A DNA stretch of 64,000 nucleotides, taken from Acidobacteriota bacterium (lineage in GTDB: Bacteria > Acidobacteriota > Blastocatellia > Pyrinomonadales > Pyrinomonadaceae). The notes below the pieces were generated by a model. The model ran no database searches, was not told where the DNA came from, and worked only from the letters and a program-made list of their open reading frames with translations. Both the position numbers and the translations under genes were made by a program. Within the stretch, counting starts at the first letter, position 1, and each line of letters starts with the position of its first letter. Below are positions 34,352 to 44,134 of this stretch, in pieces. The DNA lies in the NCBI GenBank assembly GCA_016718135.1, contig JADKEF010000003.1, positions 496,001-560,000 of the forward strand. The letters run 5' to 3'.

Positions 34352-36319
34352 CTATTGACGCTGAAACTCAGGAGTTCCGAGTACCAAACTTACGACCTTG
34401 AACACTTCAGGATCACCGCTCGGCCTGAGCAGGCGTGCCTGACGGTTTTGTCCACCAGCTTGGCCTTCCCGCATATTCGGCACGGTGAGATCGTCTTTGA
34501 CCTCGGTTGGTGCCTTGACGTCGGGCAGAGGCTGTTCCATCTGCTTGAGCAATGTCGCTCGTGTTCCCGCTGAGAGTTCACCTCCCAGGACGAGGCTAAC
34601 CGTTTTATCGAGAACCGAGGCCTTGTCTTTCGCCGCGAACTGCTTCAGATCGACACGCGTCCCGGCGATCTGATTGCTCGATAGGGCGATCGAATAATTT
34701 AGGCGTTCGAGCAATGCACCTGTGTTGACCCAATCTTCCGCGGTGTCTGGATAACCTGTCGGTGCCTGATAGCCGTAAGGAACCTCGCCGAGTTTATTCA
34801 ACATCGCCAACATCTGTGGTCCGCCATTGGTATCTGCACCGAGGGCCCGGATCGAACTCACGGCGAGTTCGAACGGCGATTTGATCTTTGCACGATAGGT
34901 CTCAGGGGCGAAGAACTCCTTATCGCTAAAAAGAGTCCGGAGCGTCAATCGTATATCGCCCTTTGATTTGCTAAACGTCTCAGCGACACGGTTTACTAGT
35001 CCTTCAGACGGCGTATCCGACACGAATTTGACAGCCAATTTCTTGGCGATATGTTTCGCTGTGGATGGATGGCCGGCAAGAATATCGATCACTTTCAATC
35101 CGTCCTTCACGCCACCCGCATCCACTTTCTGGCCGAGGACCGTCTTGGCACCTGATTCGTGCCAACGATCATTAAAATAGAATGAACCGCTCTCAACATC
35201 GTCGGGCACGCCGGCCTGACGCTGGATGCGTGCAAGGCGTTGCTCTTCGGTCCCATTTATCATACTGGCCGCTGAACGGCGATAGCCTCTGGGATCCACG
35301 ATCGTCCAGCCAGTAAAAGCCTTAGCGACCTCCACGATGTCTTTTTGCGCGTAGCCGCCATCGACGCCGAGCGTGTGTAGCTCCATCAACTCGCGAGCGT
35401 AATTTTCGTTAATGCCGTTTCGCTGTTGAGCGGGTGGAGCATCCTTCAAGGCCTTTACTCTCTGATCGAGTTCCGCGTCGGTCAATTTCAATTGCTCCCT
35501 CAAACGCTCGCGGGCCTGCGGACGCAATTCCCCGCGGGCGTTCAAGGCCTGGCGAAGCCGCTGAGCCTGGTTGTTTCCGGCCGGTACTGCGGTGCGCGAT
35601 TCGAAATTGTCGAGGTAAAAAAGCATCGCCGGATGCTGTGCCGTACCGACGACGAGATCTTTGAAATTACCGAGCGCATTCTTACGCAGAACATCGCGCT
35701 CGTAGCTCGGGATGTACCAACGGACCGCTGCCTTTCCTGAAAACACGTTGAAGTGATTCTGCCAAAAATCTACCATCACCTCTTGCAACTGCTTCTCCGA
35801 GTAAACGGCACGGAGGACGCGATTCGTGGTGATCTGCGGCAAAAGTTGTTGAGCGGGCTTGAGGTCATATTTCGCATAGAGTTCGCGAAGCTTCGCCTGA
35901 CGCTGTTGCCGATCTTTTTCGGTCATATCCTCGCCGTTCTGGGCCGCCTGAGGCTGGCCGCGTTCGCGGTCGATGGCCTGCAGAAGGGCTCCGGGATTGG
36001 GATATTTGGCAAAAAGCTCTGCGGTCGAGAGGTTGAAGATCTCGAGGTTCTTGACCTTCGCCTCAAGAGCCGCATCCGGGATCGAAGCCGGATCTAGCTG
36101 CTGATCGATGTATTTTTGGATGCCGATCGCCTTGACCTTCTCGACATCGCCCGGACGAGCGCCAAAGCCGAGACGATTGAGCACATGGCTGATCTTTTGC
36201 TGCTCAGTCAAGGGCTTTTTGGCCACCGGATCTGCTCGCAGGACCAATGCGGGAGCCAAAATGGTGAAAATGGCCGCCAGGGCGGTCGATCTGCTGATAA
36301 AATTACTGCTTCTGAACAT
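34352..36319 (-). CDS. DUF1800 domain secreted protein
   Basis: 655 residues from ATG 36319, with a signal peptide (STALAAIFTILAPALVLRA). The signature HVLNRLGFGARPGDVEKV opens the DUF1800 domain; MVDFWQNHFNVF, NENYARELMELHTLGVDGGY and AFTGWTI are its best conserved motifs. Widespread in Acidobacteriota and Planctomycetota, usually beside a DUF1501 gene, which is not found here. Function unknown; extracytoplasmic. Longer start (36412) is open but would hide the signal peptide. Confidence 0.9.
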   Translation of the reverse strand: MFRSSNFISRSTALAAIFTILAPALVLRADPVAKKPLTEQQKISHVLNRLGFGARPGDVEKVKAIGIQKYIDQQLDPASIPDAALEAKVKNLEIFNLSTAELFAKYPNPGALLQAIDRERGQPQAAQNGEDMTEKDRQQRQAKLRELYAKYDLKPAQQLLPQITTNRVLRAVYSEKQLQEVMVDFWQNHFNVFSGKAAVRWYIPSYERDVLRKNALGNFKDLVVGTAQHPAMLFYLDNFESRTAVPAGNNQAQRLRQALNARGELRPQARERLREQLKLTDAELDQRVKALKDAPPAQQRNGINENYARELMELHTLGVDGGYAQKDIVEVAKAFTGWTIVDPRGYRRSAASMINGTEEQRLARIQRQAGVPDDVESGSFYFNDRWHESGAKTVLGQKVDAGGVKDGLKVIDILAGHPSTAKHIAKKLAVKFVSDTPSEGLVNRVAETFSKSKGDIRLTLRTLFSDKEFFAPETYRAKIKSPFELAVSSIRALGADTNGGPQMLAMLNKLGEVPYGYQAPTGYPDTAEDWVNTGALLERLNYSIALSSNQIAGTRVDLKQFAAKDKASVLDKTVSLVLGGELSAGTRATLLKQMEQPLPDVKAPTEVKDDLTVPNMREGQAGGQNRQARLLRPSGDPEVFKVVSLVLGTPEFQRQ

Positions 36320-36480
36320 ATGTATAAAACCTCGAAAATCAATATCTACGCAACTTAGACGCTCCATTGTCTCAAAAGGGCGAAGAAAAACACCTGTGCC
36401 GACAGCATGCAACAGTTTCGGCAGTGCTTTTCATCTAATATCTCGAACTTAGCGCCGGTTTGCGCTAGACTAAGCGAGTT

Positions 36481-36999
36481 ATGACCATGAAGCTGAACAA
36501 ACTCATCCTGAGCCTCGTTTTTGTGATCGCAATAGCGGCAATTCCTGCATTGGCGCAGGGCAATTCGTTTAGCGATCCAATTGTCGAATACACATTTCAG
36601 CTACCGGATCCGGTCTGGAAAATGAACGTCAAACCCTCGACGACCAGCCCGAACGTCGAGTACGTATACGGCGACCGGGCCGACGGCCACTTCGAGATCC
36701 GCAAACTCACTGTAGCTCGGGACGCAATAATGACGGACGTTATAGCTACCGAAGAAAATCGGCTGAAATTTCGCCAGGGCTATGTTGCGGGTAAGGAAGA
36801 GAACTTCGCCGGCAGATTCCGTGGGACCGTGTTCAATTTCGAATACGTAGCAGGTGGCAAGAACATGGGCGGACGCTTCTATTTCCTTAAGACAAACGAT
36901 ACCACGGTCTATATGCTCCGCTTTACCGGCCCCAAAGACGGCCTCCGCCAGATCCGCAACCAAACCGACTCGATCGCTAGGACATTCGCGGTCAAATAA
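36481..36999 (+). CDS. small secreted protein of unknown function
   Basis: 172 residues with signal peptide (LILSLVFVIAIAAIPALAQ). Mature part beta-rich, with FEIRKLTVARDAIMTDVI, RGTVFNFEYVAGGKNMGGRF and TVYMLRFTGPKDGLRQ; the latter part is like domains that fit a membrane-facing lipid or ligand pocket, but no family is claimed. Divergent from the DUF1800 gene. Either of two ATGs (36481, 36487) may be used. Confidence 0.72.
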   Translation: MTMKLNKLILSLVFVIAIAAIPALAQGNSFSDPIVEYTFQLPDPVWKMNVKPSTTSPNVEYVYGDRADGHFEIRKLTVARDAIMTDVIATEENRLKFRQGYVAGKEENFAGRFRGTVFNFEYVAGGKNMGGRFYFLKTNDTTVYMLRFTGPKDGLRQIRNQTDSIARTFAVK

Positions 37000-37339
37000 A
37001 CCGACCGCCGACCGGTTCGTCAGTGTCGTTTTGGCCGGTCACACGCCAAAATACCGAACCGTTTTTACACAACTCCGAACCATTTTTTCGACGTTTTTTG
37101 GACGGCTTAATACTGCCGTTGATGTTTTGCGTGTAGGCGTTGATGTTTGCGGTTAAGACGTTCGTTTAGACAGTCGTTCAGCATCTCGTTGTCGAATTCT
37201 TATCGGAAATAGCGGCATTATCGGCGGAATGTGACATTATCGGCGAAATGGTACATTTCCGGCATTAGCGGCGGATCGTTATTCCATTTTCGATTAGCTT
37301 TTGGTAGATTGCTCGTCTTGATAAGGAGACGAACGAACT
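37000..37339. other. intergenic, short GGCGG/ATTATC repeats
   Basis: No supported gene. Holds imperfect repeats of CATTATCGGCGG (37210-37290: GGCATTATCGGCGG, GACATTATCGGCGA, CATTTCCGGCATTAGCGGCGG) and a T-rich part with repeated GTTGATGTTT. An SD-like AAGGAG (37323-37328) lies ahead of the gene at 37340. Confidence 0.5.
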
Positions 37340-37776
37340 ATGAAAGCAGATTGGATAGAAATAAAACGCGGCGATATCCTGCCGCAGTTTGCGGGAATTC
37401 ACGTTTCGATCAACCCAAAGGGATTCATCACGATGAATCGAGCCACGCATCAAATGCTCGGCGACCCGGCGGCATTCTTGCTGCTGTATGACCGAGTGAA
37501 CAACCGCATCGGCCTCAGACCAGCGGCAAAAGCGGCCCGGAAACGCTTATCCCGTATTGCGTAGAAATCGGACCGGCGCCAATGATCCACGCCCACCGAC
37601 TGCTCCGCGAACATCGCATCATCCTGCCGCATACAATGCAGTTCGACACCGCCGAGATCGACGACGACGGAATCCTCGTACTCGATCTCCGCCTCGCCAA
37701 ATTGAGCCAACGCCGATCGCCTCGCATCGAAAGACATAAACGTTATAAGGCCGAACACGAATGGAAACAGAAATGA
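37340..37776 (+). CDS. small two-repeat beta family (paralogue B), frame disrupted
   Basis: Homologous to the gene at 12248-12682. First frame (to 37564): GIHVSINPKGFITMNRATHQ, MLGDPAAFLLLYDRVNNRIG, LRPA, the N-terminal half. The second frame (to 37776) carries the C-terminal half: LLREHRIILPHTMQF and IDDDGILVLDLRLAKLSQR. In the second frame the joining sequence SGKSGPETLIPYCVEIGPAP matches the linker of paralogue A in position and character, so one indel at about 37510-37525 splits a single gene of about 145 codons. SD AAGGAG upstream. Function unknown. Confidence 0.7.
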
Positions 37777-37862
37777 CGAATCCGGTCTCCTCCTATTCGT
37801 GTCCATTCGTGGAATTCGTGGCCAAAACTCTTCTTGCGCATCCGACCACCGCCCCGAACCCT

Positions 37863-38249
37863 ATGTGGAATGAACTCAAAGAACGCCCGCGACGGCGCCA
37901 ACGTGTACTCAAACCCTACGCCTCGATCAATCCGCGCGGCGAGATCGTGCTGAACGCCGCCGTATTCCCGCATCTCGAGGGCAACTACTACGTCGGCCTC
38001 CACTACGACGACGAGACCGGCGACATCGCCATCACCCGCCCAACCTGGAACGGCCGCACCTACACCGTCAAAAAATTCGGCCGCAAAAAACGCCTCCGCG
38101 TCGTCCGCGCCGCCCGATTCCTAAACCACCTCGGCATCAAGATCGAAGAGACGATGATCTTCGCCCAAATAACCCCACACCCCGGCGGCACCTTAGTCCT
38201 AAACCTAACCTCGGCAAGGCGCTCTCCTAGACGTCGGATGGATCGATGA
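37863..38249 (+). CDS. small two-repeat beta family (paralogue C)
   Basis: 128 residues from ATG 37863. Same pattern as paralogues A and B: YASINPRGEIVLNAAVFPHL, YYVGLHYDDETGDIAITRP, then RFLNHLGIKIEETMIF and GGTLVLNLTSARRS. A longer in-frame start at 37761 would include a copy of the TTCGTGTCCATTCGTGG repeat and so is unlikely to be coding. The 3' end overlaps the convergent vapC gene by 23 nt. Confidence 0.68.
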   Translation: MWNELKERPRRRQRVLKPYASINPRGEIVLNAAVFPHLEGNYYVGLHYDDETGDIAITRPTWNGRTYTVKKFGRKKRLRVVRAARFLNHLGIKIEETMIFAQITPHPGGTLVLNLTSARRSPRRRMDR

Positions 38250-38667
38250 CGGTGGTACCAGCAAAACGGCGGAAATCGGAAGTGTTAAATGTAAGGAGAT
38301 GGGAAATATTATGGATGGCCATTGAGGCAACGATCCGTGCATCGTGTACCTGAACGCCCTGTATCGAGTTTTCTAGAAGCAGCCGCCGCCATTCGACAAA
38401 GGTTGCGAGATTGTCGGGTAACAGGCGAAAGTGTCTCTCGATCAATCGGACTTTTCTATCGGTTGAGGCGATGTCTAAACCGAGCCCGCCGCGTGCCGAT
38501 GTCGGGCGAGTGCAAACGTTCCAAAATTCGCCAATGACCTGCGGGGTTACACAAAGAGATTCGCCCGAAGCGTGTAATTTGCTGAGAGCACGGAGAACAG
38601 TTGATCGACCTGGGCTACCCTGTTCCGCGAGCCGGACAAAGCAATTAGTGTCGACAAGGTAGGCCAT
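38227..38667 (-). CDS. vapC: VapC-like PIN-domain toxin
   Basis: 146 residues. PIN domain: YLVDTNCFVRLAE (first Asp), VTPQVIGEFWNVCTRP (conserved Glu), GVQVHDARIVASMAIH (third acidic residue) and LLTFNTSDFRRF (fourth). A probable RNA-cleaving toxin neutralised by the protein encoded just upstream. Its ATG overlaps the antitoxin stop by one base (TAATG). Confidence 0.9.
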   Translation of the reverse strand: MAYLVDTNCFVRLAEQGSPGRSTVLRALSKLHASGESLCVTPQVIGEFWNVCTRPTSARGGLGLDIASTDRKVRLIERHFRLLPDNLATFVEWRRLLLENSIQGVQVHDARIVASMAIHNISHLLTFNTSDFRRFAGTTVIDPSDV

Positions 38668-38915
38668 TAGTTGTGATCTGCGTAGATATCCTCACGAGAG
38701 TACGAACCGCTGTATGCAAAGTCTTGTGCCGAGTCGTCCGCAAGCGATGCCATGTCCACATCAAAGTCCGCCTCAATGCCATTTGCCCTCAGCCCGAGAT
38801 CACCCGACGAAGGCATCAGCGCACGAATGTACTCCTCGACCGAAACACCCGCATGCCGTGCATAAGATTCGATCAAAACCGCCGTCTCCCGCGATACTTC
38901 GAGAACACTGCTCAT
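38667..38915 (-). CDS. vapB: antitoxin paired with VapC
   Basis: 82 residues from ATG 38915. N-terminal half (LEVSRETAVLIESYARHAGV followed by VEEYIRALM) looks like a short ribbon-helix-helix-type module; the C-terminal half is acidic (DFDVDMASLADDSAQDF), as expected for the toxin-neutralising part. A longer frame to 38954 is open. Coupled to the toxin by a one-base overlap. Confidence 0.8.
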   Translation of the reverse strand: MSSVLEVSRETAVLIESYARHAGVSVEEYIRALMPSSGDLGLRANGIEADFDVDMASLADDSAQDFAYSGSYSREDIYADHN

Positions 38916-38932
38916 AAGTGGATTGTAGCCAA

Positions 38933-39094
38933 ATGAGTTTCGAACCGCAAGCAAATTTCCATCTCAGGCTGACCATCTCCTGTCCCGGATCACCCGACTA
39001 CGAAGGCCATTCCCTAGCCAACCTCCGCCGAGTAGCCGCCGCCCTAAACGCCCGCGTCCGCGTCCGCATAGAATCTCAGAACGCCGATATGTGA
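38933..39094 (+). pseudogene. relic of an XRE-type antitoxin (C-terminal part)
   Basis: Frame of 53 codons: after an unrelated start, SPDYEGHSLANLRRVAAALN continues as ARVRVRIES, very like the end of HTH antitoxins (…PSLATLRRVAAALGARV…). The recognition helices are missing. Divergent from vapB with 17 nt between, so probably not expressed as an intact regulator. Short size makes the call tentative. Confidence 0.5.
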
Positions 39095-39196
39095 CTATCA
39101 ACGGGACGTAGGCCTATACCCGCATGAAAGAATCGCAGGGCGTGACGCCGATTTAAACACTCGAACATTAATGGCGATTAGGTTATATTGAGATTC

Positions 39197-42100
39197 ATGC
39201 TGGGCGAAATGGAAATGCGAAAAATCCTAAAGCAGTTGTCTTCGTTCAGTGACTGGATGTCTGGGATAGCTTTTTTTTGGAGATCCTCGTCGATTGCCCG
39301 GTGGTTGTTTTTGGTTTCTATCCTACTTGTCTCGTGGGTTGTTTCGGATTCTACGTTTCACAGAATGCTGGTCAGAAGCGTCCTCGCCTCGCAGGCAGCT
39401 GAGTCTTTCTCAGTCCAACAACATGAGATAATTCGTCCCGGGACGAAAGTGGGGTACTTTGAGGAGAATCGAGGGCAGGCGGACGGTCGCGTTAGATACC
39501 TTACGCGAGGCGGCAATTCCGAAATGTTCCTAACCACCACCGGAGCTGTATACATAGTCCGCGAGTCTCTGGCCGATGACAGCGACCAGAATATCAGCGG
39601 TAAAACCGATGTTTCGCTCCACAATCAACACAGGCATTCTGTTACCAACAATCAAAAAGCGGTCGCGGTTTATTCCAAATGGGTCGGAGCAAATCCAAAC
39701 GCCAATTTTGTAGCCTTGGAGCAGTTGGAACACCGCACAAATTACTTTATCGGTTCCGATCCAATCAACTGGCAGGTCGAAATTCCAAACTATGGGCGAG
39801 TGATGGCCGAGAACATCTACGACGGTATTGATGTGATCTGGCGGGACAAAGAAGCAAAGGGAGCTCAGTTCGACTTTGTCGTAAAACCAAATGCTGATCC
39901 AAGCCAGATCGAATGGGAGATCGAGGGCGCAAAGAACGTCGAAATTGATACGGCCGGAAACCTTGCCATCGAAACCGCTTTTGGACAAATAGAACATGCA
40001 TCTCCTTCATTTTATTTTGTTGGTGACGGGTACGATGAAGGAGTGCGGGGAAGTTTTTCTGTCAGGCGGGTAGCTTCAAGAAATCAGCCTCGGATCCGCT
40101 GCTTTCGAGTAAAATTCGACGGTTACGCTATCGCGAAAGCTCAGATAGCCGGAAATCGGTCGGAGTGCAAATTTCTCTGAGCTATCGTACTCCACGTTCA
40201 TCGGCGGCAATGGGACCGACGATGGGCAGTCGATTGCTGTGGATAGTTCGGGCTCAACATACATAGTGGGGGCAACCCGTTCGACTCAGAATCCCTTTCC
40301 CACAAGCCCCGGGGTTTTCGACACAACGCACAACGGGGGGTCGGACGCCTTCGTAACGAAATTGAATCCTTCCGGCTCAGCGTTGATTTATTCGACCTTT
40401 CTGGGTAGCCAAGGTAGTGATTCGGGCTCAGGGATTGCAATTGATTCAACTGGTAACGCGTACCTGACTGGATTTACGAGTGGTGCAAACTTTCCGACCA
40501 CTCCCGGAGCCTTTGATACAACCAGCGACGGAGTTAATGCGGACGTTTTTATAACGAAGCTTAATTCGAGCGGTTCCGCATTAATCTATTCAACCTTTGT
40601 TGGCGGTAATGGTAACGCGGATCGGGCTAACGGGATCGCGCTGGATACAATGGGCAATGTGTTTATCGCTGGTTTCTCGGAGTCACCTTCATACCCTACA
40701 ACTCCTGGTGCCTTCGACACTACGTTCAACAGCGTCGGGGGTAGGGATTGTGTAATAACCAAAGTAAATTCAAGTGGTTCCGCTCTCCTGTATTCTTCTT
40801 ACCTCGGTGGGTCTTCGGGCGACGAGTGTTTCGGCCTGACAACCGATTCTAACGGCAATGCCTACCTCGCCGGCCGCACCGATAGTTCTGATTATCCAAC
40901 GACGCTCGGTGCCTTTGACTCTGCCATTGCTGGGATTGATGCATTTGTTACAAAAGTCACACCGGATGGATCAGCTCTGGTATTCTCGACCTATCTTGGC
41001 GGCGGCGGCGAAGACGGCGCTTTTAAGATCGTTATCAATGATGAGGGGATGGCATATGTCACCGGATATACATTTGGCGCCACCACTCCATTTCCAACTA
41101 CGGCTGGAGCTTATGACACTTCGCACAATGGCTTCAGCGACATTTTCGTGACCAAGCTCAATCCCGGTGGTTCTGAACTAACCTACTCGACTTTTATCGG
41201 CGGTGGCTCAAACGATTCTGGACTGGGACTCGTCCGTAAATCAGTAGGGAGCGTTGTGGTTACTGGAGGTACAAACTCAACAGATTTTCCAACAACAGAC
41301 GGGGCTTTCGACACCACCCAGAATGGAGATTACGATGTGGTGATAACGGAGATTGATTCGGATGGATCGACCATCAATTACTCGACGTTTATCGGTGGAA
41401 CCGCGAATGAAACAGGGCGTGGCATTGCTGCTGATCCTTCCGGCAATGCCTATGTAACAGGCGACACTGCGGGCATCGCATTCCCTACCACGCCGGGTGC
41501 ATTTGACACAATTAGCAACGGCAATCCGGATGTTTTCGTCGTAAAACTCGGAACATCGATTACGCCAACGCCGACTGCCACTCCGACTGCCACTCCGTCG
41601 GCTTCGCCGCCCCCTCAAGGATTTGAGAGCGATGTCGCTCCAAGGGAGACCGGCGACGGGAGCTTAATTGTTACGGACTTGGTTCAGATACGACGGTTTG
41701 TGGCGGGACTCGACTCAACTAGTTCGAGCTTCAATGAGTTTCAACGAGCGGATTCGGCGCCTAGGGGGACGTTTGGAGACGGTTTGATCAATACAACTGA
41801 CGTCGTTCAAGCAAGGCGATACGTTTCAGGGCTTGATGAGAGAACGAACGCGGGTGGGCCGGCGGTGGCGGCGGATCTTGGGTTGCGGGCTGTTATTGGT
41901 GGGTCGCTGTTTGGGGCGAAGGTCGAGGGGCAGGGTTTGTTGCGGCTGGTGAGCGGGAAAGGTGGGGCGGTCGTGGTTGAGCTCGTATCGGGCAGTGAGG
42001 TGGCGGCGGTAAGTTTTAGACTGAGTTACGATGCAGCGCTTGGGAATCCGGTGGTTTCGTTGGGTGATGTGCCGGACGGGGCGGTTTTGACGGTGAATGA

Positions 42101-42263
42101 TACGGTCGAGGGTGAGTTGACGGTGCTGGTTGATTCGGCGGTGCCGCTTGGGCAGCGCTTTCGGTTGGTGTCGATAGGGTTTGAGAAGAAAGCTGTAGGT
42201 TCCGTTGAGCTGATCGGCGTGCCGAGTGCTTCGGATCTGTTCGGGAACAAGGTGCTCCGGTAG
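39197..42263 (+). CDS. SBBP-repeat beta-propeller surface protein with dockerin-like C-terminus, frameshifted
   Basis: About 1,020 codons over two frames. First frame (to 40180): hydrophobic signal/anchor, then FEENRGQADGRVRYLTRGG and NYFIGSDPINWQVEIPNYGR, the typical N-terminal domain before SBBP repeats. Second frame (from about 40160): SYSTFIGGNGTDDGQSIAVD then many SBBP blades (GNAYLTGFTS-FPTTPGAFDTT-DVFITKLNSSGSALIYSTF). Frames join by an indel between 40147 and 40170. After the propeller come a PTPTATPTATPS linker, two dockerin-like repeats (GDGSLIVTDLVQIRRFVAGL, GDGLINTTDVVQARRYVSGL) and a beta-rich cohesin-like domain. Extracellular. Confidence 0.85.
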
Positions 42264-42267
42264 TTCA

Positions 42268-42355
42268 CCCGTCGCTGACGCGACGCAGGGGGTTTTCTTT
42301 ACGCTTTTCCGTGGGTTGTCACCCACGGCTACAATGAGGCGTCGCTACGCGACGG
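42268..42355. repeat. palindrome-rich dispersed repeat, short rearranged copy 3
   Basis: CGTCGCTGACGCGACG, then CCGTGGGTTGTCACCCACGG, then CGTCGCTACGCGACG. Same two palindrome types as 7480-7672 and 8593-8782 but in shorter, different order, more than 33 kb away. Confidence 0.75.
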
Positions 42356-42475
42356 TGAGACGGGGCGTCCGGGGGCCCGTTGGGAGGCGGACGAGGGCGT
42401 CCGCGTTCCGGCTAGGGCGGCCGCGTTCCGTTTTACTTGACTATCTCGGCGATCTGTACCATATTTGTTGCCATC

Positions 42476-44132
42476 ATGAAGATTAATGTGACGGTAAGGA
42501 CTGCTCAGTTTTTTGCCTTTCTTCTGATATCTCTGTCTGCCGGCACCTCAGCGTTTTCCCAGAGTCTTACTGTTACCGATGTTCAGACGATCATTGCTCA
42601 GGCTGTTTCTAAGGCTGTGGGGATGAACAAGGCTGTGACTGTGTCTGTGACGGATAAGGAAGGTAATCTGCTGGGGACATTTGCGATGACGGGTGCGTCG
42701 GCGAATACTCTGATCCGGAGCGTCGGGCGTTCGGGGCAGGGGCTTGAGAATCTTTCGGTGCCATCGACTGCGGCGGCGAACTCTAAGGCCGGGACGGCGG
42801 GCATTTTCTCGACCGGCGGCAATGCTTTTACGACGCGGACGGCGAGCTTTATCATTCAAGAACATTTTCCGCCAAAGGATGACAATCGTCCGGGCGGGCC
42901 TTTGTACGGCGTGCAGTTTTCGACATTGCCGTGCTCGGATGTGGCGATAGCTTCGCTGCCGCTCGGGCTGTCGGGCGACCCAGGCGGTTTGCCCCTGTAT
43001 AAAAATGGTGTCGCGGTCGGCGGTATCGGCGTCGAGGGCGATGGGCTTTACTCGGTCGACCGAAATCCGACGGACGACGATCAGTCTTTTGAAGAGGCGA
43101 TCGCCGTTTACGGCACGCGCGGCTTTGAGGCTCCGGCCCTGATCCGCGGCGATAATATCCTGGTCGAGGGCATCCGACTTCCCTTTGCAAATTCGGTTGA
43201 CTCGGCGACCGCAACTCTCATAGCATTTGGCAGCTTGCCGGGTGCGGTGACGTCGGTGATCCGTGCGGCTCAGCCGACGGATTTTGTCGCGGGCACGCTG
43301 AACGGAGTCACGGGGCAATACAGCTCGCGTTTTCCGACCGTTGCCGGTTCGAGCCTGACAGCGACTGAGGTCTCGCAGATCCTTGGGCGCGGCGGTCGCG
43401 ACTGCAGATCGCGTTCGTGCGGGTATTCGCCAGCCGATCGGCAGTAACGCTAGAGTGACCATCGCGGTTGTTGATACAAACGGAGCTGTTTTGGGAATTT
43501 TCCGGCAACAAGACGCTCCGGTGTTTGGGCTTGACGTTGCGGTGCAGAAGGCACGGACGTCTAATTTCTTTGCCCGCTCCGATGCGGGTGCGAAACTTAC
43601 GGCCGCCGGGTTTGGCTCGTATGTAACCCGCGCCTCGGCTGACGGCATCTCTCTCAATGGTTCGATCGCATTTAGCGACCGAGCTATCGGATTTATGCAC
43701 CGGCCGCTATTCCCCGATGGCATCAACAACACGCTCGCCGGGCCATTTAGCACACAGCTCGCGGACTGGAGCCCGTTCAACGTCGGGTTGCAGCTAGATC
43801 TTGTCAGGACCGCTCTGACATCGCCGCCGATGGTCTGCGACAGCGCACCTTATAAACGACGTGCGTTGCTGCCGCCGTGTCCGTGTACGGCGGTGCCTGA
43901 ACTGAAGAATGGAGCTCAGATCTTTGCCGGCGGCTTGCCGATCTATCGCGGCTCAACGCTCGTCGGTGCAGTCGGCGTAAGCGGCGACGGCATCGATCAG
44001 GACGACATCATTGCTGCGGCCGGTGCTAATGCGTTTGCTCCGCCCGAGGCGATCCGTTCGGATAGATTCTTCGTGCGCAATGTTCGTCTGCCGTTCATGA
44101 AGTTTCCGGCTCGTCCGTTTCTCGATCAATAA
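42476..44132 (+). CDS. secreted tandem GlcG/HbpS-domain (DUF336) protein, single-base frameshift
   Basis: Signal peptide (FFAFLLISLSAGTSAFSQ) and two copies of the HbpS/GlcG domain. Copy 1: LTVTDVQTIIAQAVSKAVGM and VTVSVTDKEGNLLGTFAMTG. Copy 2: EVSQILGAAVATADRVRAGI and ARVTIAVVDTNGAVLGIFRQ, ending with IYRGSTLVGAVGVSGDGIDQ. The first frame leaves homology at LG-RGG (43447 stop); removing one G near 43384-43386 gives ILGAAVATADRV in the other frame, so it is one gene. HbpS-type domains bind haem or corrin; this suggests haem handling ahead of the cytochrome genes. Three nt separate it from the next gene. Confidence 0.82.
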
Positions 44133-44134
44133 CA

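Noticed and set aside
41560..41625. CACTCCGAC/CACCGCC-like short repeats as a CRISPR array
   Set aside because: They are an in-frame Thr-Pro linker with three-base periodicity and no spacers.
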